Assembly: GCF_009910365.1 (NCBI RefSeq)
Contig: NZ_CP036423.1
Span: forward strand, 2,232,001 to 2,296,000
Direction: 5' to 3'
DNA from: Aequoribacter fuscus
GTDB lineage: Bacteria; Pseudomonadota; Gammaproteobacteria; Pseudomonadales; Halieaceae
Length of the DNA stretch: 64,000 nt
Shown: piece after piece, positions 54,394 through 63,576 of the stretch
Layout of the letters: each line of letters opens with the position of its first letter
Numbering within the stretch: the first letter of the stretch is position 1
Translations under genes and position numbers: made by a program
The notes under the pieces: generated by a model
Told to the model about the DNA's origin: nothing
The model's input: the letters and a program-made list of their open reading frames with translations, nothing else
The model's database searches: none

Positions 54394-56966
54394 CTACCAT
54401 AACCACCCGAGCAAGATCGTTCTTCTGGGCTAGCAAATACGTTCTGATAGCAGCGGTGTTTACCATTGCGAGCACCCTTGGGATTGCGGTCTCCGCGCAA
54501 GACGTTGACTTACAAACTTTTGATCACAGCACGACGGGCTTTCCTCTCGATGGCCCGCACCAAGGTGTCGAATGCGATAGTTGTCACACGAGGGGCATTT
54601 TCCAAGGCACACCAAGAACGTGCGTCCAATGCCACGGAAGTAACGCACAGAGCGCGTCCAGTATCATCCCTCTGACACACATCAAGGTCACCAACGATTG
54701 TGAAAGTTGCCACACTGGCGAGCACTGGGACACTGTAACGCGCATTGATCACAGTGCCGTCGTTGGCAGCTGTCAGTCGTGTCACAACGGTACGACAGCG
54801 CAAGGCAAGTCCACGCCGCATCCAAAATCGTCGAACAACTGTGTGGACTGTCACAATACCAACGCCTGGAGTGACGCCCAGTTCGACCATTCATCAATCA
54901 GTGGCAATTGCGCTTCTTGCCACAATGGGGTCGATGCCACAGGCAAGAATACCACGCACATCAATACCACCAATAGTTGCGAGGATTGCCACACCACCTC
55001 AAGTTTTCAATCGATTACTCGGGTAGATCACAATGCTGTTTTGGGCACTTGTAGCTCTTGCCATAACGGCTCAATCGCGCAAGGCAAAAACAGCAATCAC
55101 ATACCCAGCGCAGACACTTGCGACGACTGCCATAATACCAATGATTGGAGTGGAGCCACCTTTGACCACAGCAATACCACTGGTAGCTGTTCATCGTGCC
55201 ACAACGGTGTTAACGCAACGGGTAAAAACACGACCCACATCAACAGTACTAACAGCTGCGAAGATTGCCACTCTACAGCAAGTTTCCAAGCAGTTACCAG
55301 AGTTGATCACAACTCTGTACTGGGCACCTGCAGCTCCTGCCACAATGGCACTTTGGCCGAGGGCAAATCAGCCAACCACCTCCCCACCAGCAACTCGTGT
55401 GAAGATTGCCATACAACCAATTCTTGGGCTGATGCGACCTTCGATCACGCCAACATCAGCGGTAATTGTTCTTCTTGCCATAACGGTGTAGACGCCACTG
55501 GCAAAAATACCACGCACATTAACACCACAAATGTCTGCGAAGATTGTCACACGACCTCGACATTCCAAAATGTGACGCGGGTTGATCACAACTCTGTACT
55601 GGGCACCTGTAGCTCCTGTCACAATGGATCTATTGCTGAGGGAAAAACCGCCACGCACATACAAAGTTCGGACACTTGCGACGACTGCCACAACACCAAC
55701 TCGTGGAGCGATGCCCAGTTCGATCACAGTGCAGTAACCGGCAACTGTTCGTCATGTCACAATGGTGTGAACGCCACCGGCAAAAATACCACGCACATTA
55801 ACACCACGAATGTCTGCGAAGATTGTCACACGACCTCGACATTCCAAAATGTGACGCGGGTTGATCACAACTCTGTACTGGGCACCTGCAGCTCCTGCCA
55901 CAATGGATCTATTGCTGAGGGAAAAACCGCCACGCACATACAAAGTTCGGACACTTGCGACGACTGCCACAACACCAACTCGTGGAGCGATGCCCAGTTC
56001 GATCACAGTGCAGTAACCGGCAACTGTTCGTCATGTCACAATGGTGTGAACGCCACCGGCAAAAATACCACGCACATTAACACCACAAATGTCTGCGAAG
56101 ATTGTCACACGACCTCGACATTCCAAAATGTGACGCGGGTTGATCACAACTCTGTACTGGGCACCTGTAGCTCCTGTCACAATGGCACAATCGCAGAGGG
56201 CAAGTCGGCAAACCACATCGCCAGCAGTAATACCTGTGAAGACTGCCACAACACTAACTCTTGGGATGATGCCAAGTTCGACCACGCTTCCGTCACTGGC
56301 AATTGCTCCTCATGTCACAACGGCGTCGATGCAACGGGTAAAAACGCCACCCATATTAATACCACCAACGTTTGTGAGGATTGTCATACAACATCGAGCT
56401 TCCAGAATGTCATGCGAGTCGACCACAATGCCGTGCTGGGAACCTGTAGCTCTTGCCACAATGGCACTACTGCCGAGGGTAAGCCAGCAACACATATCCA
56501 AAGTGGTGACACCTGCGACGACTGCCACGTACCGAATTCGTGGAGTGATGTTCGGATGGATCATTCATCCATTACTGGTAGCTGTTCATCGTGCCATAAC
56601 GGCACAACCGCAACAGGCAAGAACGCAACACACGTGCAAACTGCTGCTGATTGCGATAGCTGTCACTCAACCTTGGCATGGACTCCCGCTAACTTTGACC
56701 ACAGCGCGGTCAGTGGTTCCTGCTCGACCTGCCACAATGGCGTGACGGCCGAGGGCAAATCCGCTAATCACGTGCTGTCTACGAATCAGTGTGATGACTG
56801 CCACCGCACCAGTAGTTGGAGTCGAGTCAATTTTGATCATGACGCGGTACTCGGATCGTGCTCTTCGTGTCATACGCGTCCACGTAATGATCATCCAAAT
56901 ACGTCACAGGAGTGCAACGTTTGCCACACCACCAAAGATTGGGATGACGGTGTGGATGACGACTAA
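54390..56966 (+). CDS. Exported giant multiheme cytochrome c, 35 CXXCH motifs (858 aa)
   Basis: After a signal peptide (about 1-36), 35 CXXCH motifs run from residue 62 to near the end. From about residue 110 the protein is a tandem repeat of a 46-47-residue module: CSSCHNG, about 10 residues, a His in GKxxxH, six or seven residues, C(E/D)DCH, about 11 residues, DH. Each module thus supplies two hemes and two extra histidines, enough for bis-His ligation throughout. The sequence is rich in Ser, Thr, Asn and Asp with very few hydrophobics. At DNA level two 279-bp units are nearly identical. The start is coupled to the preceding cytochrome gene by ATGA. It is probably a long electron wire, periplasmic or surface exposed. 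Confidence 0.92.
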   Translation: MTTITTRARSFFWASKYVLIAAVFTIASTLGIAVSAQDVDLQTFDHSTTGFPLDGPHQGVECDSCHTRGIFQGTPRTCVQCHGSNAQSASSIIPLTHIKVTNDCESCHTGEHWDTVTRIDHSAVVGSCQSCHNGTTAQGKSTPHPKSSNNCVDCHNTNAWSDAQFDHSSISGNCASCHNGVDATGKNTTHINTTNSCEDCHTTSSFQSITRVDHNAVLGTCSSCHNGSIAQGKNSNHIPSADTCDDCHNTNDWSGATFDHSNTTGSCSSCHNGVNATGKNTTHINSTNSCEDCHSTASFQAVTRVDHNSVLGTCSSCHNGTLAEGKSANHLPTSNSCEDCHTTNSWADATFDHANISGNCSSCHNGVDATGKNTTHINTTNVCEDCHTTSTFQNVTRVDHNSVLGTCSSCHNGSIAEGKTATHIQSSDTCDDCHNTNSWSDAQFDHSAVTGNCSSCHNGVNATGKNTTHINTTNVCEDCHTTSTFQNVTRVDHNSVLGTCSSCHNGSIAEGKTATHIQSSDTCDDCHNTNSWSDAQFDHSAVTGNCSSCHNGVNATGKNTTHINTTNVCEDCHTTSTFQNVTRVDHNSVLGTCSSCHNGTIAEGKSANHIASSNTCEDCHNTNSWDDAKFDHASVTGNCSSCHNGVDATGKNATHINTTNVCEDCHTTSSFQNVMRVDHNAVLGTCSSCHNGTTAEGKPATHIQSGDTCDDCHVPNSWSDVRMDHSSITGSCSSCHNGTTATGKNATHVQTAADCDSCHSTLAWTPANFDHSAVSGSCSTCHNGVTAEGKSANHVLSTNQCDDCHRTSSWSRVNFDHDAVLGSCSSCHTRPRNDHPNTSQECNVCHTTKDWDDGVDDD
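55500..56184 (+). repeat. Recent 279-bp tandem duplication inside the 35-heme gene
   Basis: Units 55500-55778 and 55779-56057 differ, by my comparison, at only three bases (for example CCACAAATG vs CCACGAATG), and a third partial copy continues to about 56184. Each unit is 93 codons, two 46-47-residue modules, four hemes, and stays in frame. Confidence 0.93.
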
Positions 56967-56986
56967 TTACAACGATGGGGAAAACA

Positions 56987-59077
56987 ATGAAATCTAAATT
57001 TAGCCAAGGTCTGTGCCTGTTGATGCTGCTATGCCTACCCAGCTTAAGCTGGGCAAGGATTGTAGAAAAAACCAAACTCGATGAGGCAGGAGACGACTAC
57101 CGCATCGAAATCACGTTCGCGACCCCAATGCGATTTTCGAACTTGTCAGACCGGGGTTTTGCACGATCATTTGAGATCCAGTTGCGGCCCGACACTCTGT
57201 TATCAGGTTTGACCATTGACGATTTGGGCGGGCGATACTCGGTCAGTTGGAACCGTAGCCTATGGTCGCCCATCAGCGAGATCACCTATGATGGCGATGA
57301 TCCGGAATTTCCCTATATCACGCTGAGATTCAAAGACCAGGTGAAACTGTCGGTCCGAAACTCCGCAGATTTTATGACTGTAATTGTTGATATCGATGCG
57401 AGCGAAATTACCCGACCGGCTAAAGCACCAAAACTGACCTCGGCTGACCTTCTCAAAGATCTCAGTAGTGACGATGTAAAAATCCAAAACACCATTGACG
57501 AGGCCAGAGCCGCTATTTTTGCGAAAGACTACAACACCGCTATTCGTTTATTCCGCACCTTAAAAGATACAACGACAGGCGTGACACAACGCCGTGCGCA
57601 TGAGCTGTTGGCCATTACTCGCGAATTAAACCAGCAATTAGCACAAGCTAAAGGTGAATACGAAACTTTCATTGATCTTTATGGCGATACTGAGGATGTC
57701 GCGCGTGTGCGCCAACGCTTGGCTGTGCTAGTGACCTCCGACATGAAAGCCAAATCCATTGGCCAGGCAGAGGAGGCTCTCGCGTGGGACTCTGAATTTT
57801 ACGGCAGCTTCGGGCAACGTTACTATCGTGATGACAATTACCCTGAGGCGGGTGGCTCAACCATCCTACGTGACCAGCTCACCTCCGACTTAGATTTCGT
57901 GCACCGCGTAAGCAACGGAATTTGGGATATTAAAACCCAGTTCATCGGGTCCTATCGCAAAGACTTCGAGGACGACGCCGACTCCGAATTTCGACCAAAC
58001 GTTGGGTCTGTGGAAATCGAGAATTCCAACTGGGGCGCTATCGCTAAACTTGGTCGTCAATCGCGAAATACCGATGGTATTCTCGGACGTTTTGATGGCT
58101 TATACGCCAGCTACGAAGTCTCAACTGATGTTATCGTAAATGCCTCATTTGGCTACCCAGTGGATATCAGCCGTCGCGATACGATCAATACCGATGTCGA
58201 ATTCTATGGTACGAGTGTCGACTTCCTGAATGTCGCAGATAACTGGAACCTCAGCGCCTACTACATTAAGCAAACCAACTTTAGTCTCACCGACCGCGAA
58301 GCACTTGGCGCCGAAGCACGTTACTCAACCAGAGCTTCATCAATCTATGCGACCTTCGACTACGACATCTACTTCGAAGAACTGAACTCAGCACTGTTTC
58401 TGGGGAACTGGAGTTTGAGTGAAGCAACTCGTTTGAACGTCTCTATTGACTATCGCTACAGCCCAACACTGACCAAGCTGAACGCAATTCAGGGGCAGGG
58501 GGTGACAAGTTTTGATGCCCTGTTCCCGCTTTACAGCGACGATGAGCTCAAACAACTGGCCTTAGACCGAAGTGCTCGCTCGACCACAATGACAACCAGT
58601 CTTACACATACCCTTAATGAAAAATGGCAAGTCATTGGGGACGTGACGGCCACGGAATTTGGTGCTACCGAGACTTCGGCTGGCGTTGAAGGCACCGACG
58701 CGACGGGGACAGACTTGTATTATTCGGTGCAGTTCGTAGGCACCAACATCTTGCAAGTAAACGATGTGGCGATCTGGGGCCTGCGCATGAGCGATACAGA
58801 CAGTGCTAGCACCTACACCCTAACGGGCAATTGGCGCTTTTCGCCCAACCGCAAGTTCAAAATCAATCCACGCATTCGTGTTGACTACCGAAGTAATAAT
58901 AACGACAGCGGTGACCGCTGGGTTACCCGTCCTTCGGTCCGTTTAGATTATAAGATCAACAAACAAGCACGTATCGAGTTCGAAGCGGGATACGAGTGGT
59001 ATGACGAAACTTACGCCGTAGGTGCTTACAAAAATGAAACCAGCTTCGTTACCTTGGGGTATCGCATCGACTTTTAA
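56987..59077 (+). CDS. Outer-membrane beta-barrel protein with helical N-domain (696 aa)
   Basis: ATG at 56987 with GGGGAAAA upstream gives a signal peptide (about 1-23). Next is a beta domain (about 25-140), a helical TPR-like stretch (about 155-255: IQNTIDEARAAIFAKDYNTAIRLFRTLK) and a region of alternating amphipathic strands (about 270-696) with aromatic girdles, ending in YRIDF, the C-terminal Phe recognised by the BAM machinery. It is 20 bp after the 35-heme gene. In known porin-cytochrome conduits a barrel of similar size holds a multiheme cytochrome across the outer membrane; this protein would fill that role. No similarity to MtrB-type CXXC N-terminus is seen. Confidence 0.82.
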   Translation: MKSKFSQGLCLLMLLCLPSLSWARIVEKTKLDEAGDDYRIEITFATPMRFSNLSDRGFARSFEIQLRPDTLLSGLTIDDLGGRYSVSWNRSLWSPISEITYDGDDPEFPYITLRFKDQVKLSVRNSADFMTVIVDIDASEITRPAKAPKLTSADLLKDLSSDDVKIQNTIDEARAAIFAKDYNTAIRLFRTLKDTTTGVTQRRAHELLAITRELNQQLAQAKGEYETFIDLYGDTEDVARVRQRLAVLVTSDMKAKSIGQAEEALAWDSEFYGSFGQRYYRDDNYPEAGGSTILRDQLTSDLDFVHRVSNGIWDIKTQFIGSYRKDFEDDADSEFRPNVGSVEIENSNWGAIAKLGRQSRNTDGILGRFDGLYASYEVSTDVIVNASFGYPVDISRRDTINTDVEFYGTSVDFLNVADNWNLSAYYIKQTNFSLTDREALGAEARYSTRASSIYATFDYDIYFEELNSALFLGNWSLSEATRLNVSIDYRYSPTLTKLNAIQGQGVTSFDALFPLYSDDELKQLALDRSARSTTMTTSLTHTLNEKWQVIGDVTATEFGATETSAGVEGTDATGTDLYYSVQFVGTNILQVNDVAIWGLRMSDTDSASTYTLTGNWRFSPNRKFKINPRIRVDYRSNNNDSGDRWVTRPSVRLDYKINKQARIEFEAGYEWYDETYAVGAYKNETSFVTLGYRIDF

Positions 59078-59116
59078 CAATGCCTCGCCGCGTGGTGCTC
59101 ATCCGCTACGCGGCAT

Positions 59117-60412
59117 TCAATGGGCAATCGTGTAAATCTCTCCGCCCTTTATTACCATAGCGGGTGAAAGCAAGACTCTCACATCCTCAGTTGGGTCGCC
59201 AACAACCGCCACGAGGTCGGCCAGTTTCCCCCGCTCTACGGAACCCATTATAGTATCTTGACCTAGCAGAGTCGCCGCATTCATGGTCGCTGACTTAATC
59301 GCATCCATAACGGACATCCCCGCTTCCACCATGTACACGAACTCATCGGCATTACGCCCATGGGGTGCAACACCAGCGTCAGTACCAAAAGCGATTTTGA
59401 CACCCTCAGCATAAGCTCGGGCAAACGTATCTTGAATCAAAGGTCCCACGGCAGCCGCTTTAGGGCGCACCACAGCAGGCAGTTTGTCGTCTTGCTCGGC
59501 TAGCTCCGCAACCCATTTCCCAGCCGAAATTGTCGGCACATACCACGTGCCATGTGCTTTCATGAGCGCCATAGTCTCGTCATCCATGTAAGTGCCATGC
59601 TCAACCGAGTCTACCCCGGCTTTCACCGCTCGCTTCATACCTTCGGCGCCATGCGCATGAACCGCCACCTTAAAATTGTAGTCTTTCGCAGCAGCCACCA
59701 CCGCTTGCAGCTCATCGACGGTGAACTGCGGGTTATCACCACTTTTCGCTAAAGACAACACGCCTCCGGTAACCGTCAATTTAATCACATCGCTACCATC
59801 TTTGTAGCGTTGTCGAACGGCTTTATAAGCCTCATCAGCACTATTAATAACCCCTTCTTTGGGACCTGGGTCTTGTCGCAAGTCGCTTCGTATACCGTTA
59901 GTAGGATCGGCGTGCCCACCCGTTGTCGCAATGGCTTTACCCGCCATATAGATTCGAGGGCCTTCAACCAGGCCACTGTTGATCGCTGTTCGCAGCGCTC
60001 TTATCGCATCGACATCACTGGTACCCAAATCACGCACTGTGGTGAAGCCCGCTCGCAAGGTTCGGCTCGCGTACACGGTCGCTCTTAATGCCAAATCCGC
60101 AGAATTCATGTAGAAGCCTTCGCTGTAACTTCCCGGTGGATCAAGCTCCCCATCTAAATGCACATGCATATCAATAAAGCCCGGCATTACCGTGTGATTG
60201 GTCAAGTCAACAACCGTCTCACCTTGGGACGCAGCTATCCAGCCTTCCTCGACTGAATCGATCCGATCGCCGCTGAGTACAATAGAAACATCCGTTCGCA
60301 CCGAATTCGATACACCATCGATAAGTTTACCTGCGTGAATAATCGTATCAGCCCCGTGTGTCTCGCCGGAAAGAACAAGTGCCAAAACGCTGAACTTGAT
60401 GAGCTGTTTCAT
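59117..60412 (-). CDS. Exported amidohydrolase family protein (431 aa)
   Basis: A signal peptide (about 1-20) precedes a TIM-barrel metallohydrolase: H83/H85 in [32 protein letters not shown] and AFGTDAGV with the catalytic Asp. The order matches the imidazolonepropionase/Xaa-Pro dipeptidase branch (PepQ-like amidohydrolases), which hydrolyse peptides or organophosphate-like esters. Lysine in [10 protein letters not shown] may be the carboxylated metal bridge. Convergent with the barrel gene; not obviously part of the redox cluster. Confidence 0.9.
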   Translation of the reverse strand: MKQLIKFSVLALVLSGETHGADTIIHAGKLIDGVSNSVRTDVSIVLSGDRIDSVEEGWIAASQGETVVDLTNHTVMPGFIDMHVHLDGELDPPGSYSEGFYMNSADLALRATVYASRTLRAGFTTVRDLGTSDVDAIRALRTAINSGLVEGPRIYMAGKAIATTGGHADPTNGIRSDLRQDPGPKEGVINSADEAYKAVRQRYKDGSDVIKLTVTGGVLSLAKSGDNPQFTVDELQAVVAAAKDYNFKVAVHAHGAEGMKRAVKAGVDSVEHGTYMDDETMALMKAHGTWYVPTISAGKWVAELAEQDDKLPAVVRPKAAAVGPLIQDTFARAYAEGVKIAFGTDAGVAPHGRNADEFVYMVEAGMSVMDAIKSATMNAATLLGQDTIMGSVERGKLADLVAVVGDPTEDVRVLLSPAMVIKGGEIYTIAH

Positions 60413-60606
60413 TTTATAGTCTCTTTGTTAGTCACCGAGGTCTCAAGCACGTCCACGCGAATATACCTTGTGGATTGCCGAATCGCTTGATGTATCAATT
60501 GTTACCTTTTGGCCAGTCTACTGTCTACTGTGCCTCAACAAGATTTGCGATTCCTGGCGCGGAAAAAATCGTTATACTCACGTTTTAACCGATTGACGAC
60601 CTTCAG

Positions 60607-61032
60607 ATGCAGACACCCTTTCAACGACTCGGTGAAGATAAAATTCGTGAACTGTGCGACGCATTTTATCACGCCATGGATACCCTACCTGAGGCCGCTG
60701 GCATTCGGGCCATGCATGCCAAAGACCTAGGCCCCATCAGTAACACCCTAGCCGAGTATCTCATTGGCTGGATGGGCGGCCCGCCGCTCTACCATGATAA
60801 GAAGGGCACTGTCTGCCTGACCGATCCGCATGCACCTTACCATATAGGTCCCAAAGAAACCGGGCAATGGTTGCTGTGCTTTGATGCTGCGTTAAAGGCA
60901 ATTAACGCATCCGATGACGTCAAAGCGATGCTTCACGGTCCGATTAGACAAGTTGCTGCCGCGGTGCAAAACAGAGATCATTCAAACGCCGCCGAAAAAG
61001 ACCCTAACATCATAGCGGTTGGCCGAACATAG
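60607..61032 (+). CDS. Group II truncated hemoglobin (141 aa)
   Basis: A 2-over-2 globin: distal Tyr21 in DAFYHAMD (B10), the group II LIGWMGGPPLY segment, proximal His75 in DPHAPYHIG, and Trp88 in GQWLLCFDAAL (G8). Such proteins bind O2 or NO and may detoxify NO or peroxide in the cytoplasm. The long ending (about 120-141) is polar. It is divergent from the amidohydrolase and 34 bp upstream of the BASS transporter, perhaps co-transcribed. Confidence 0.93.
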   Translation: MQTPFQRLGEDKIRELCDAFYHAMDTLPEAAGIRAMHAKDLGPISNTLAEYLIGWMGGPPLYHDKKGTVCLTDPHAPYHIGPKETGQWLLCFDAALKAINASDDVKAMLHGPIRQVAAAVQNRDHSNAAEKDPNIIAVGRT

Positions 61033-61066
61033 ACCGACACCCTATCACCAGATCGAGATAACAATA

Positions 61067-61927
61067 ATGGATCTACTCGCGAGCCTGTCGCAATTTATAC
61101 CCATTGGGTTAATCATTATCATGTTTGGTATGGGGCTGTCGTTGACCGTAGCCGATTTTAAACGTGTTATTACCCAACCCGCCGCGTCGTTAGCGGGACT
61201 CGGGGGCCAGATGATTGCCTTGCCTCTCATCGGCTGGTTAACCGCAATGGTGTTTCAACTCGAGGCACAAACAGCGGTCGGAGTCATTATTTTGGTGTGT
61301 TGCGCCGGTGGGGCCACCTCGAACTTATTCTCGTATCTAGCCAAGGCCGATACTGCCCTATCCGTGACGCTGACCGCAGCAAGCAGCTGTATCACCATCG
61401 TCACACTTCCCTTTATCGTGAATTTGGCGTTAGGCCATTTCATGAGCACCGAAGCGGAACTATCACTGCCTGTCGGTCAAACGATAAAGACACTGGCAAC
61501 CATGACGGTCATACCGGTTATTGTGGGTATGATCCTCTTCGCCCGTTTTCCAAAGCAGGTGACACAACTCGAGCCTTGGGTTCGCAAACTATCTTTGATC
61601 GTACTGGGATTAATTGTTTTACCGACCCTAATCAACGCGCCGAGCACCGTTGCTGGGCATCTTACGACACTGGTACCCGCACTATTTTTCTTGAATATTG
61701 GGAGCATGCTCTGTGGCCACGTCATTGCGAAAACCATGTCCTTGAATCGGGCCCAAAGGGGCACACTGACCATCGAAGTCGGCGTACAAAATGTGGTTAC
61801 CGCGTTCTTTGTGGCCGCCAACTTAATTGGCGATGTGTCGCTCTCGGTACCGGCAGCGGTCTATGCGATACCAATGGTGCTGAATGTTGTGCTGTATATT
61901 TTGTGGGCGCGCCGCGCTCGTCGTTAA
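61067..61927 (+). CDS. Bile acid:sodium symporter (BASS) family transporter (286 aa)
   Basis: About nine or ten membrane helices: PIGLIIIMFGMGLSLTVADFKRV at the start, then the CCAGGATSNLFSYLAKADTALSVTLTAASS crossover region and VGVQNVVTAFFVAANLI near the end, all BASS signatures. These carry organic anions (keto acids, pantoate, bile-acid-like compounds) with sodium. The ATG at 61067 is preferred; the frame is open to 61019 but upstream residues are not membrane-like. Confidence 0.92.
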   Translation: MDLLASLSQFIPIGLIIIMFGMGLSLTVADFKRVITQPAASLAGLGGQMIALPLIGWLTAMVFQLEAQTAVGVIILVCCAGGATSNLFSYLAKADTALSVTLTAASSCITIVTLPFIVNLALGHFMSTEAELSLPVGQTIKTLATMTVIPVIVGMILFARFPKQVTQLEPWVRKLSLIVLGLIVLPTLINAPSTVAGHLTTLVPALFFLNIGSMLCGHVIAKTMSLNRAQRGTLTIEVGVQNVVTAFFVAANLIGDVSLSVPAAVYAIPMVLNVVLYILWARRARR

Positions 61928-62042
61928 TACTAGATGCCCACAACATGCGTCATAACAAACTTTGGCCGATAGCGTCCAAACTGCGGCCCTTCGTTTCTGG
62001 CATAAACGTCAGAAAACGAGCTCTGAAAATCACTCCGCCCAG

Positions 62043-62810
62043 CTACTTAAAACCCAACACTTTTCTAGCGACCCACTCGCGGCCAGCTTCGGGCAACCAT
62101 CGATCCAGCAAGCCCCATATTTTCGACCCTGTGCCAATAACATGACTCGTCCCGCCCCGGTGGATCGCCTTTTCGATAGTTTCCGCCACGACAATAGGCT
62201 CAAGCTTAGGAACGGGCGTATCGGACAAGTACATACCGGCGGCTGCACCCATCTGCGTATTAATAATCGGGGGTTTGACACAGGTGACATGAATGCCATG
62301 GCGTTCCCATTCCAAGGCAAGCGCCTCAGTGAAGCCATTAACAAAAAACTTACTTGCAGAATAAATCGCCAGCGTCGGCACACCGTGAATACTGGAGACC
62401 GAACATAAGTTCACGAGGGTTGATCCGGGCGTGTCACTCAACAACGGAAACGCAGCATGGGCCATGCGCATAACGCCCAAGACATTCACCTCGATCATTT
62501 TATTCTGTTCTTTGAGGTCTAGCTCTTCGAAATATCCCGCCGACAACACCCCCGCGTTGTTCACCAGCACATCCATTACATCATGAGTTTGCTCAGCAAA
62601 ATGCTGCAAGGCATAAGTCACTGACTCATCATCGGTCACATCGCAGACACCCCCAAAGCAGCGCCCAAACTCGGGCTGCTGCAGTACTTCTGCAATAGCT
62701 TCAGAATCACGATCATACAGACCCACGCGCCAGCCCTTTTCGGCAAAGTATCGCGCAGTGGTCAAGCCGATACCCCGAGCCGCACCCGTAATCATCATCG
62801 TTCTGGACAT
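62043..62810 (-). CDS. Short-chain dehydrogenase/reductase (255 aa)
   Basis: SDR motifs: TGAARGIG (8-15), DRD after strand 2, CDVTD, NNAG (84-87), a Ser near 139 in LCSVSSIHG and Y150-x3-K154 (YSASK), and PPIINTQM after the active site. A C-terminal region with GSKIWGLLDRWLPEAGREW suits a lipophilic substrate. Asp33 suggests NAD preference. It follows the sulfotransferase-like gene by 37 bp on the same strand. Confidence 0.92.
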   Translation of the reverse strand: MSRTMMITGAARGIGLTTARYFAEKGWRVGLYDRDSEAIAEVLQQPEFGRCFGGVCDVTDDESVTYALQHFAEQTHDVMDVLVNNAGVLSAGYFEELDLKEQNKMIEVNVLGVMRMAHAAFPLLSDTPGSTLVNLCSVSSIHGVPTLAIYSASKFFVNGFTEALALEWERHGIHVTCVKPPIINTQMGAAAGMYLSDTPVPKLEPIVVAETIEKAIHRGGTSHVIGTGSKIWGLLDRWLPEAGREWVARKVLGFK

Positions 62811-62847
62811 ACGCTACCCTGTTGTTATTGTTTTTTTTCGCTCATTA

Positions 62848-63576
62848 TCATACTCGTAAGCGACGTTCATACAAGTGCTGATAGTAGGGGCGCGCTTGAT
62901 CCGCCAATCTTTGCAGCGCTGGGCTTAACTGGGGCTTCGTTCCACGAAGCTTAGCAAACCCCGTAGAGTCCCAAACAGATGCGTACCAATGCGGAGCCCA
63001 TACACCGTCGCTCTCTCGTGGCCCGGCAGGCCAACGCAGCATCCGCTCGAAAAACTCAACACCTAAGGCCGAGCACCACGCGCGCAACATTGCCTCGGGT
63101 TTGGCTAAAAACTCAGCGCTGTCGATCACCACCGGGTTCGGATCCCAATGCTGACGCACATAATCGTAAAGCTCGGATTGTTGCTTAAAACCAATATCGT
63201 TAAGCGTAGGGGTTTCGCGAACTCTAGCGTAAGAGTTCACTACCGATTCCGGATCGCGGATGAGAAAGCAATGGGTAAGATTCGACATCCACCCCCGATC
63301 GACCTCTTCAAGCACATGAAAACTCATCTGCTTTTGGTAAAAAATCTCCGCATGATTTGGGGTCTCTCCTTGGCACAAAGCAGCCACCTTGCGCCAATCG
63401 GTGCTTTGTGAGGCCATAACCTCGTCTGCGGCAGGGTGATCTAACCCAGTCTGTTTGAGGTAATAGGCGTAGAAAGGTTCGTCTACAACCTCACAGTCGT
63501 CGCGGTTTTCCCAGGCGCGCATCATAGCGGTCGAGATATTTCTGGGTCCCGACCAAACGGCGAGACGTAGCGTCAT
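62848..63576 (-). CDS. Sulfotransferase-like protein linked to an aminotransferase (242 aa)
   Basis: The N-terminus RLAVWSGPRNISTAMMRAWENR resembles a 5'-phosphosulfate-binding loop, followed by VVDEPFYAYYL and the LIRDPESVVNSYARVRE segment, which looks like the 3'-phosphate-binding region of P-loop sulfotransferases. Related proteins are often annotated loosely and are frequently encoded next to branched-chain aminotransferases in marine bacteria. The ATG overlaps the aminotransferase stop as ATGA. The actual substrate is unknown. Confidence 0.72.
   Translation of the reverse strand: MTLRLAVWSGPRNISTAMMRAWENRDDCEVVDEPFYAYYLKQTGLDHPAADEVMASQSTDWRKVAALCQGETPNHAEIFYQKQMSFHVLEEVDRGWMSNLTHCFLIRDPESVVNSYARVRETPTLNDIGFKQQSELYDYVRQHWDPNPVVIDSAEFLAKPEAMLRAWCSALGVEFFERMLRWPAGPRESDGVWAPHWYASVWDSTGFAKLRGTKPQLSPALQRLADQARPYYQHLYERRLRV

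Noticed and set aside
54510-56894. Several antisense frames of 60-126 codons opposite the 35-heme gene
   Set aside because: They mirror the repeated coding sequence; repeated valine/arginine-rich peptides without start signals.
61297-62145. 282-codon plus-strand frame across the BASS and SDR genes
   Set aside because: It lies out of frame within the clear BASS transporter gene and then antisense to the SDR; composition is not protein-like.
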